This document shows, in pieces, positions 54,710 through 61,531 of a stretch of DNA of 64,000 nucleotides. The stretch covers positions 1 through 64,000 of the forward strand of contig JAAXWS010000010.1 of assembly GCA_013334865.1 (NCBI GenBank). The letters run 5' to 3'. The position numbers were made by a program, and so were the translations under genes. The stretch is from Chlorobiaceae bacterium. GTDB lineage: Bacteria > Bacteroidota > Chlorobiia > Chlorobiales > Chlorobiaceae. The notes beneath the pieces are model-generated. The model was not told where the DNA came from. It searched no databases and saw nothing but the letters and a program-made list of their open reading frames with translations. Numbering within the stretch: position 1 is the first letter of the stretch; every line of letters starts with the position of its first letter.

Positions 54710-55451
54710 CCTCCCGAACCTCCAACTCCGCAAGCCGTTCCCGGCAGATCTCCACCATCTTGTTGAACGCCACCGAAACGCTCTTGACGCCATAAGCCTT
54801 CTTCACTGCCGTCATGACCTCGATGTAGGGCTCGAAATCACCCACGACCAGCGAGCACTCTTCATCGAGCCTCAGTTTTTCGAGCACCGCCAGCACCTCC
54901 TTGATCTCGTTCGACCGGCTCTGCACGAACAGGAACTTCATCTCCGTCAGCTCGATGTCGGCGTCATTGATCGTCGGCGCGTTGATTTTCTCGAAGTCGA
55001 GGAAGTCCAGACCGTTCAGGCCGCTGAACTCCATCGCCTCGACCGTCTCGATCTCGCGGTAGATCTCCCTGAGCATCCTCAGGTCGTCCTTGCCGACCAG
55101 CGAGTTGTGGGAAAGCTGGTAGGCGATCTGCGTGCTCTTGTCCACCTCGTCGATGTAGAGGATGAGGATGTGCTTGAGCCCCGCCTTGATTGAGGCCTTC
55201 AGCCGGTGGTTGCCCGACAGTATGAGGTACTTACCGTCCGCCTTGCGCTTCATGCCGAAGGGCAGCTGCGACAGGAACCCGTCCTCGGCGACGTTGTGCG
55301 TCAGGCGGTCGAGCATCTCCTTGTCCATATAGTGCGCGTTCTTCTCCAGGAACAGGCACTCCTCCACCGGGCTCACATAGGCCAGCTTGTAGGGCTCGAT
55401 CAACTGGTTGACCTCGTCGAGCCTCGTCCTGATTTCAAGCAACTTTTCCAT
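54699..55451 (-). CDS. ParB/Srx-like domain protein (candidate DNA-modification component)
   Basis: 250 residues. VSPVEECLFLEKNAHYMDKEML then DGKYLILSGNHRLKASIKAGL is a ParB/sulfiredoxin-type core, with the GNHR box that binds nucleotide. The C-terminal half is helical with no DNA-segregation HTH. It overlaps terS by 11 bp and the fusion protein upstream by 17 bp. ParB-like domains of this kind recur beside phage base-modification enzymes, which suggests a role in that pathway (inference). Confidence 0.75.
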   Translation of the reverse strand: MEKLLEIRTRLDEVNQLIEPYKLAYVSPVEECLFLEKNAHYMDKEMLDRLTHNVAEDGFLSQLPFGMKRKADGKYLILSGNHRLKASIKAGLKHILILYIDEVDKSTQIAYQLSHNSLVGKDDLRMLREIYREIETVEAMEFSGLNGLDFLDFEKINAPTINDADIELTEMKFLFVQSRSNEIKEVLAVLEKLRLDEECSLVVGDFEPYIEVMTAVKKAYGVKSVSVAFNKMVEICRERLAELEVREDGA

Positions 55452-56757
55452 CTCGCTTCCGCAGTTTGGTTAACCATTCCTGATACACGCCGTCGAGCGT
55501 CTTGCCGTCGAACCGGCACGAATACATGAGCTTGCCCTTGTCTCGGCGCTCAAGCTCGAACACGCCGCGGTACTTCATGGAGACGGGCTTATCAGTGTAG
55601 ACCGACGTCTTGAGCCCGTCGTACCGGTGCATCATCTTCCTGGTGATGACCCGCCGGACCTCGTTGGTCTTCAGGAGCTGGATGAGAAGTTTGCTGAGCT
55701 TCGGCGTGTCCGACCGGGAGACGAAATCGCTGTGCAGGTAGCACTGCGTCATGGTCGACATCTGCTTGCTGAAGGCGCAGAACCCGAACGCCTTGCCGTC
55801 GGCGTAGACGATGACGCCGAAATCGCCGCCGCCCGTGTAGTCGACCCGGGCGCTCATGTAGAAGTGCTTGAAGTAGGTGATGAGCGAGGTCGGCACCACC
55901 TCCGCCGTGATCTTCGTCTCTGGTGTGAACTCGTAGTCGACGGGAAGCACCGGGATGGTGTTCTTCACCTCAGCTACGCTCCGCTCGTAGTAGAACTTCT
56001 TCGGCGTCTGCACCGACGAGTAGACGAACAGCGGGTGCTTGCCGGACCCCAGCATGATCTTGCCGACCACGTACTCCTGCAGCCCCTCGAACCACTGGTC
56101 GCCGCAGAAGATGTTCTCGTCCTGCCGGAGCATGTCGCCGAACACCCGCTCCGAATCGGCGGGATCGTACAGCTCATAGGTGGCCCGTTCGTACTCGAAA
56201 CTCTCCTCGACGAACTTGTAGATCTTCTCGTACCCGGCCTTGTAGGTCGGCGGAAAGGAGACTCCGATGCCCCCGCTACCCTCTTTCTTTTTCAGGAAGT
56301 CGAGAAAGTCGGAAAACGTGAAGCTCTTGATCCGGAAATCAAGGGCCCCCGACTCCAACTTTTTGACCGTCTTCTCGTAGTACCCGAGCGCACCGTCGAG
56401 GTAGGCGTCGTAGAAAAGCTTCTCGTAATCGTTCTTGCGGCTGGCGAACTTGGACAGCTTCATCGCGTACATCACCATCGCCAGCTTCTTGTAGCGGGTG
56501 TCGCCCCAGCCGGCGAACACCTGCTTGAGGTCCGCGTTCAGCACCTTCAGCTCCGTGTCGGTTTCCAGGAGGATGTCCGCCACCAGCTTCGAATAAAGCG
56601 ACACGTCGTTCGAGTGGACCACGCAGCCGAGCCGGGCGATCACCTTGTCGACCGAGAAATTGCCGGAACAGCCGAGATAGAACTCGCGCTTGCCGATCGA
56701 ATCGACGAGGCCCTGGAACAGCGTCCTGGCCTCCTGCGGAACGGAACCGGTGAACAT
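55435..56757 (-). CDS. Methyltransferase-like/acyltransferase-like fusion (anti-restriction DNA modification candidate)
   Basis: 440 residues. The N-terminal half has REFYLGCSGNFSVDKVIARL then VVHSNDVSLYS, resembling motif I/II of D12-type adenine methyltransferases, and GGIGVSFPPTYKAGYEKIY where such enzymes have DPPY; the Asp is replaced. The C-terminal ~160 residues (DFGVIVYADGKAFGFCAFSK ... LHSDFVSR ... VRRVITRKMMHRYDG) look GNAT-like in the manner of Mu Mom. I recall database names such as putative antirestriction adenine methyltransferase for relatives. Activity unknown. Confidence 0.65.
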   Translation of the reverse strand: MFTGSVPQEARTLFQGLVDSIGKREFYLGCSGNFSVDKVIARLGCVVHSNDVSLYSKLVADILLETDTELKVLNADLKQVFAGWGDTRYKKLAMVMYAMKLSKFASRKNDYEKLFYDAYLDGALGYYEKTVKKLESGALDFRIKSFTFSDFLDFLKKKEGSGGIGVSFPPTYKAGYEKIYKFVEESFEYERATYELYDPADSERVFGDMLRQDENIFCGDQWFEGLQEYVVGKIMLGSGKHPLFVYSSVQTPKKFYYERSVAEVKNTIPVLPVDYEFTPETKITAEVVPTSLITYFKHFYMSARVDYTGGGDFGVIVYADGKAFGFCAFSKQMSTMTQCYLHSDFVSRSDTPKLSKLLIQLLKTNEVRRVITRKMMHRYDGLKTSVYTDKPVSMKYRGVFELERRDKGKLMYSCRFDGKTLDGVYQEWLTKLRKRDGKVA

Positions 56758-56759
56758 GG

Positions 56760-57152
56760 TCAGAACAGGCTGAGCGTTTCAACCTCGGGCTTCTCAACGT
56801 CCGGATTTCGCACCTCGTACTCGACGCATGGCACCCCGTACTGCCGGAGCCACTTCGATACCAACTGCCGGTGACAGAAATCCGACGGCCGCTCGAAGCA
56901 CAACAGCACGACATCCTCCCCAAGCGCCTGCAGTTCCTTCCCCAACCTAACCGCGTCCAACGGGCCCAGGATGTGCTCGTTGTACATCGGTACATACCTC
57001 GCCTCCTGCATATTGAGCATCGCCGGCGTCGGGGCCAGCGCCGAACACCGATGCCCGCTGAACCCCTTTGCCGGGAACCGGGCGATTGACACCGGCACCA
57101 GCCCTGCCTCCCGGTACGCTGCCTCTTTGGCGAAATACCCCGTGTAGATCAT
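56760..57152 (-). CDS. DUF488 family protein
   Basis: 130 residues. MIYTGYFAKEAAYREAGLVPVSIARFPAKGF is the DUF488 N-terminus and VVLLCFERPSDFCHRQLVSKWL the conserved CHR box. DUF488 proteins are small, of unproven biochemistry, and recur in phage and DNA-modification contexts. It is two bases upstream of the fusion gene and is the first gene of the late-head operon, behind an AGAAAGGAG ribosome site. Confidence 0.88.
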   Translation of the reverse strand: MIYTGYFAKEAAYREAGLVPVSIARFPAKGFSGHRCSALAPTPAMLNMQEARYVPMYNEHILGPLDAVRLGKELQALGEDVVLLCFERPSDFCHRQLVSKWLRQYGVPCVEYEVRNPDVEKPEVETLSLF

Positions 57153-57252
57153 GCAACTCTCCTTTCTTTAAGATACGTAAATTACAATTAAGTGCATATT
57201 TTATAATGACTTAAAGAACACCAAGACCAACCAAAACTCCCCCATACTCATG

Positions 57253-57290
57253 AAAGTAGGACCGCCTGCCTCAGATTTTTACGGACAAAA
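57253..57290 (-). promoter_or_regulatory. Phage promoter motif copy 3 (upstream of DUF488-terminase operon)
   Basis: Minus-strand TTTTGTCCGTAAAA (57290-57277), 19 bp, then TACTTT, about 100-125 bp before the DUF488 start. It overlaps the final codons of the AP2-like gene. Confidence 0.6.
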
Positions 57291-57729
57291 GCGCGGCTCT
57301 TCGCGCATCGATCTCTTTGTTGATGATTTCGCAAAGGCGGCAACTGGCAAGCGCTGCGGCATGCCGCGTGGCATAGGAGCCGAAATAGAGCTTCGTCCGG
57401 CCATTGCCGTCCATGGTCCGGCGTACCTGGTAGCGCTCCCTACCGCCAGTCTTCGAGATGATGACGTGGCGGCCAGTAACCGGGACCGCCCGTTTCGGCA
57501 ACCGCATGAGCTTCAGGGCCTCGCGGATATCTGCCTCGATGCCCTTGGCGTCATGCATCAGTCTCGGCTTGGCGTGCAGGCGCCGCCAGAACAGGAGCGC
57601 CGCCTCCTCGATACTGCTGCCCGTGATTTCACACCTCGGCCGCAACACCGTCAGGACCACATACCTCGACTTCTGCTCGACCAGACACCGGTGGCCGAAC
57701 AACGTCACTTCTCCTACCCGCATCGTCAT
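57271..57729 (-). CDS. AP2-like DNA-binding protein
   Basis: 152 residues. The C-terminal part (GRERYQVRRTMDGNGRTKLYFGSYATRHAAALASCRL) has the beta-strand plus helix pattern of AP2/integrase-type DNA-binding domains found in phage HNH endonucleases and regulators. The N-terminal half is unassigned. Position just before the late promoter motif makes it a candidate late-gene regulator, but this is only positional. Confidence 0.55.
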   Translation of the reverse strand: MTMRVGEVTLFGHRCLVEQKSRYVVLTVLRPRCEITGSSIEEAALLFWRRLHAKPRLMHDAKGIEADIREALKLMRLPKRAVPVTGRHVIISKTGGRERYQVRRTMDGNGRTKLYFGSYATRHAAALASCRLCEIINKEIDARRAALLSVKI

Positions 57730-57821
57730 GCTTGGGGACTGATTGGGTGGATGATGTCGCGGTCTATGCTGCCGGAGGCGTACTCGTTGTAGATGATGAA
57801 TGCGTCGCTCATGTCGTCCAT
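57726..57821 (-). CDS. Tiny coupled ORF (31 residues)
   Basis: MDDMSDAFIIYNEYASGSID and a short tail, stop overlapping the next start (ATGA). Acidic. Too short for a family call; the coupling is the main support. Confidence 0.45.
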   Translation of the reverse strand: MDDMSDAFIIYNEYASGSIDRDIIHPISPQA

Positions 57822-57834
57822 AGGTTGCTGTTAC

Positions 57835-58377
57835 TCAATCCGGCCAATCCTGGCCGTGCGGTTTCGTCTCCCTGCGGGTCAGGCCATACTGCTCGATGTC
57901 GGCGATCCGGGCGAACAGGACCGGCTTTGTGCCCGCGCTCCGGCAGGCGCTCACCCCCTCGATGCGGACGATTGCGTAATCGTCCCACTGCGCCTTGCCC
58001 TCGAACTGCAAGGAGGAGAGTTCTCTGGCGGTGACGAGTTTGACCCGTTGGTCGAAGCTCAGAAAACTGCCAAGAGCCGGCTCCTTGCCCCATGCCGTAT
58101 GCGTCTTGATCACGTGCCGTACGGCATCTCGCGCCCGTTGTTCGGTGAACCCCTCCTCGATCATCATCTCGATCAGCATCATCGCCTTGGCCGGCGTCAT
58201 CTCCGGAAACGCCACCGCCACCATCATGGCCAGTTGCTTGCCGGTCGCCTTGTCGAGCTTCCGGTCCGTATACACCACCAGTTCCTGCGTATCAGGGCGG
58301 TATGGCTGGATTGTTGTCGATCCAGTCGAAAATGCCCTGGAGCTGATCTGGCGTAATGCCGCGCCGTAGTCCACCAT
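57835..58377 (-). CDS. Hypothetical phage replication-region protein
   Basis: 180 residues: a helical centre (KATGKQLAMMVAVAFPEMTPAKAMMLIEMMIEEGF) and a C-terminal beta part. Placement right after the replication initiator suggests a helicase-loader-like role, without motif proof. The ATG at 58377 is favoured because an AAAACGGGAGGCC leader like those of recT and the ATPase precedes it, although it overlaps the upstream gene by 86 bp; a GTG at 58278 is the alternative. Confidence 0.65.
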   Translation of the reverse strand: MVDYGAALRQISSRAFSTGSTTIQPYRPDTQELVVYTDRKLDKATGKQLAMMVAVAFPEMTPAKAMMLIEMMIEEGFTEQRARDAVRHVIKTHTAWGKEPALGSFLSFDQRVKLVTARELSSLQFEGKAQWDDYAIVRIEGVSACRSAGTKPVLFARIADIEQYGLTRRETKPHGQDWPD

Positions 58378-59212
58378 TCCGGCCTCCCGTTTTGCTGTTT
58401 CGATACTCGGCGATGAACCGGTCGATGTACATCTGCCCCTGCTTGTCCCGGCTCCGGAGCTTCAGCGGGCTCACGAAATTCTTGCTCCAGAAGGGATCCC
58501 CCCTTGCCCACGCTACCGCTTCGGCCATCTCGCCGCCGTTATCCCGGCCGTCCGTCTCTCGAAGGTGATACCAGACCATCGCCCACTGCTCCAGTTCCGT
58601 TTTGGTCCCGCTGATGCTCGGCGGCTTCAGTTCGTTGGCGAACCACTCCGCGAACCGCTCGGACTCCTCCCGGAACGGTGAGGCCAGAAACTTCTTCGGA
58701 AGAGTGCTTGCGGACTTGCGTTCCGGCTCTTTCTCCGAAGTCTCTACAGACTCTCCTAAAGGTTCCTCTTCCATTTCCTCTTCCCTTTCCTCTTCCCTTT
58801 CAGCGTAGGGTATCGGTACGGTATCGGTAGGGTACCGATATGGTATGGATAGGCTCCGGTACTTTTCGAGCACTTGGGCAGCCAATTCCCGAGGGGCCTG
58901 CTCCAGCGCCTTGCCGATACTCTGGGCTATTTTCGGGCTGTGGCTGGTCTGGTGGTCGATGAAGTTGACGATCCAGTAATAGCCGTCGACCTCGACAATT
59001 TTCCGATCGCTCTTGAGCCTGTCAAGGATGCGTTCGACATGCGGAATCCCGGTCTCGAACGCCATCTTCCTCGGGCTGATATAGAGCACGCCGGCATTGT
59101 TGGTGTGCGGGGATGAGAACAGATAGATGTAGAACAGCTTCTCCTCAGGCGTCAGATCCTCGATGTACGGACTTGTCCAAAGACGGGTGCTGATCGTGCG
59201 ATACTCCGCCAT
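58292..59212 (-). CDS. DnaD-like phage replication initiator
   Basis: 306 residues starting MAEYRTISTRLWTSPYIEDL. SPYIEDLTPEEKLFYIYLFSSPHTNNAGVLYIS is the N-terminal winged-helix of phage replisome organisers, with a low-complexity Glu/Lys linker (EEREEEMEEE) and a C-terminal WARGDPFWSKNFVSPLKL helix set. It would bind the phage origin and load the helicase. The start excludes a 27-residue extension inside rusA. Confidence 0.85.
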   Translation of the reverse strand: MAEYRTISTRLWTSPYIEDLTPEEKLFYIYLFSSPHTNNAGVLYISPRKMAFETGIPHVERILDRLKSDRKIVEVDGYYWIVNFIDHQTSHSPKIAQSIGKALEQAPRELAAQVLEKYRSLSIPYRYPTDTVPIPYAEREEEREEEMEEEPLGESVETSEKEPERKSASTLPKKFLASPFREESERFAEWFANELKPPSISGTKTELEQWAMVWYHLRETDGRDNGGEMAEAVAWARGDPFWSKNFVSPLKLRSRDKQGQMYIDRFIAEYRNSKTGGRNGGLRRGITPDQLQGIFDWIDNNPAIPP

Positions 59213-59214
59213 AA

Positions 59215-59661
59215 CTACAACTCCTCGATGGTCACGTCGACCTGAGGAAACTCCCCGTAGGCCTTCGTGATGGTTGCAACGCAAACCTGACAATCATCGA
59301 CCCAGAACACCCCGTTCAGCGCATCCTTGATGAACTTCAAAACATTGTCCGCATCCGGCTTCTTTACATGCAGCAATGGCGCGTCATCTCTCATTTTATC
59401 GGTATTCTTCCCGGTGCCGAAATGGGACTTCGGGCGCTGAAACACCGCGACCACCGACAGTTTGACCGGCCCCTTGAACGGCTCGTGCGGTCTGTTCCCC
59501 AGGGCCGCGGCAAGAAAGTCCGCCTTGTCGCCGGCACTCTGGTCGAGCTGGGTTATCCTGCCGGTCCGGTTGTGGATGAAGGAACGGTGCCGCTTCAGCG
59601 CCTTCGGGTTACCGGGAACTGAAAACCTGATCCTCGTCTTGGCCTCCCCTGCACGCTTCAT
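59215..59661 (-). CDS. rusA: RusA-type Holliday-junction resolvase
   Basis: 148 residues. IRFSVPGNPKALKRHRSFIH then the core KKPDADNVLKFIKDALNGVFWVDDCQV, which carries the catalytic aspartates of RusA (DADN and DD). It resolves branched DNA during phage recombination/replication. Overlaps the next upstream gene by 4 bp. Confidence 0.94.
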   Translation of the reverse strand: MKRAGEAKTRIRFSVPGNPKALKRHRSFIHNRTGRITQLDQSAGDKADFLAAALGNRPHEPFKGPVKLSVVAVFQRPKSHFGTGKNTDKMRDDAPLLHVKKPDADNVLKFIKDALNGVFWVDDCQVCVATITKAYGEFPQVDVTIEEL

Positions 59662-59939
59662 CGTGATCCATCTCCCGTGATCTCAAGGTTCCGGCGGCTA
59701 AAGTAGCCGGCCAGTCGCGGCGCGATGCACACGTCCGGAGGCATCGCGAGAAGTTGGTCGAGTACGGCCGCCTCAAGCGACCGCCTGTCGGAGGCAACCA
59801 CATGAAGTTGTTCGCCGACCGCATCGAGTTTCTGCTTGAGCATGCCTCGCTCCGTGGCCAAGTCCGATAGTTCCGCCCGTAACCGCAGACACCGCTCGCT
59901 ATGTTGCTGCCGGCACTGCTGGCACTCGTCCCCTGTCAT
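59658..59939 (-). CDS. Hypothetical coiled-coil protein with N-terminal cysteines
   Basis: 93 residues beginning MTGDECQQCRQQHSERCLRL: a CxxC plus C pattern that could bind zinc, then a coiled coil (LSDLATERGMLKQKLDAVGE). Unknown function; part of the recombination operon. Confidence 0.6.
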   Translation of the reverse strand: MTGDECQQCRQQHSERCLRLRAELSDLATERGMLKQKLDAVGEQLHVVASDRRSLEAAVLDQLLAMPPDVCIAPRLAGYFSRRNLEITGDGSR

Positions 59940-59960
59940 ACTCCCGCCTCTGTGGTTGAA

Positions 59961-60608
59961 TTAACGTCTCTTTGGTGAACTGTGAGTCGGCAAGCCGATC
60001 GCCTCTTGTACCTCACGGACGAAGCGTTTCTCGTCGCTCCGGTCGTCCGAAAGATGGAGCAGGTGCACTTCCCTCGTCGCTTTCAGATCCCAGGCCTGCA
60101 AGGTCTTGACACACTGCTCCAGCGACATGTGGCTGGCGAAAAGCCTGTCATTGATGCTGTCGCCGGGTCGAAGCAAATCGCGGGCGTAGTTGCACTCGAT
60201 GGCCACGATGGTCGGGCTGAACTTCGGGACAACGGGACAGTAAAACGTGTCCACCATGAACACGCAGGTCTCACCGCACTCCCCCCGGAACATGTAGCCA
60301 TGGGCCCGGCAGTCATGCTTCACCGGAAAGCTCCGGACTTGCATTGTGCCGATGGTCTCGCCGTGCTGGAACATGAGCCCGCACTGCGGAGGCAGTCCTC
60401 GTACCGTCAGTTCCCGAACGGCGTTCGGGTGGTAGTGGTCACCGTGATGGTGACTGTAGACACACCCGTCATAGTCCATCGGCGATTTCGGCAAAAGGCG
60501 CTGCATCTCCCGATAGCTGACGCCGCACTCGATGATCAGCGAGGTCTTCCCATCCTCAACCGTGTACAGGTTCCCGCTCGAACTCGACGCATAGGCCGTG
60601 AATCTCAT
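59961..60608 (-). CDS. MBL-fold metallohydrolase (YycJ-like, nuclease candidate)
   Basis: 215 residues starting MRFTAYASSSSGNLYTVEDG. GCVYSHHHGDHYHP is the metallo-beta-lactamase HxHxDH motif, with VKHDCRAHGYMFRG and VFMVDTF holding further ligands and LLHLSDDRSDE at the end. Small MBL proteins of the YycJ/WalJ type are 5'-3' exonucleases or close relatives. Here it lies between recT and rusA. Confidence 0.85.
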   Translation of the reverse strand: MRFTAYASSSSGNLYTVEDGKTSLIIECGVSYREMQRLLPKSPMDYDGCVYSHHHGDHYHPNAVRELTVRGLPPQCGLMFQHGETIGTMQVRSFPVKHDCRAHGYMFRGECGETCVFMVDTFYCPVVPKFSPTIVAIECNYARDLLRPGDSINDRLFASHMSLEQCVKTLQAWDLKATREVHLLHLSDDRSDEKRFVREVQEAIGLPTHSSPKRR

Positions 60609-60677
60609 CGACACCTCAGCTTTTAAAGCTTGTTCATTTCACCGCTCCAGTTGATTCTCCCGATGGTTATTGAAACC

Positions 60678-61514
60678 TCAGAACCCCGGGTCCGGCTCTA
60701 ATTCATGCTGGACACTATTCTCTGCCCGCACCTCGCCGGTCTGTTCATCCACCACCTCGGCGGTCGTGAACCCGATCGAACTGCTATTGGCGAAGGCACT
60801 GATCTCATCGTCCGCCTTTGCTTCGGCCGTCCGTTCGTCGCTGTCTCCCTGGAACGCCCCGAGCATATCTACCGACAGGATTCCGTACCGCTTGAGTAGC
60901 GCGGTGGTGACGGTCTTCAGCGCCATCTCGTCGAAATTGCTTTTCCACGGGCTGAAGTTCTGGCTGTAGCTCTTGCTGTATCGCTTGGCGTGCGCCTCGA
61001 CCTGCGTCTTGTTCATGTAGATGGTCTTGCGGAACCCGTTCACCGTCTCGATGTGGGCGAAGTACCCGATCACCCGGTCACTCGTCGCCTCGCCCGACAG
61101 GTCGATCTCGCCGGTGAGTTTGTTGGACCGCTTCAACTCTCCCTCGAACACCATGTCGGCGTTGATGTACCGGTACTGCGCCGTCCTCTGGGCCAACTGG
61201 ATGTATCCCTTGTAGCCGATCTGGAACTGCGGCTTCGGCACCCCCTTGTCCCTGAACGGGACCAGCCACGCAAACCCCAACGCCTTGTTGATGGGGAGCT
61301 TGAGGGTTGCGGCCTTCAGCGCCTCGCGGATCAGGTCGGTCGGATGGCACTCGGCCAGCACCTTGTCATTGCTCACCACGTCGATCAGGGAGGTGGTGAA
61401 CAATGGGGCGTTCTCGGCAAGCGCGTTCCTGAACTGCTCCTGCACCACCGAGTTCTCAAGGACGCTCCGGAACTTCTGCACCGGCGTCATCTGTGTATTT
61501 TCGTTCTGTGTCAT
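60678..61514 (-). CDS. recT: RecT single-strand annealing protein
   Basis: 278 residues starting MTQNENTQMTPVQKF. LIREALKAATLKLPINKALGFAWLVP, FQIGYKGYIQLAQRTAQYR and WKSNFDEMALKTVTTALLKRYG are all diagnostic RecT blocks. It anneals complementary strands for phage recombination. The frame open to 61913 overlaps the ATPase gene and is rejected; an AAAACGGGAG leader supports 61514. Confidence 0.95.
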   Translation of the reverse strand: MTQNENTQMTPVQKFRSVLENSVVQEQFRNALAENAPLFTTSLIDVVSNDKVLAECHPTDLIREALKAATLKLPINKALGFAWLVPFRDKGVPKPQFQIGYKGYIQLAQRTAQYRYINADMVFEGELKRSNKLTGEIDLSGEATSDRVIGYFAHIETVNGFRKTIYMNKTQVEAHAKRYSKSYSQNFSPWKSNFDEMALKTVTTALLKRYGILSVDMLGAFQGDSDERTAEAKADDEISAFANSSSIGFTTAEVVDEQTGEVRAENSVQHELEPDPGF

Positions 61515-61531
61515 GCTATCTCCCGTTTTGG

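Noticed and set aside
54699-55451. Plasmid partition ParB (phage-plasmid)
   Set aside because: There is no ParA neighbour and no central HTH after the GNHR box; context is packaging and DNA modification.
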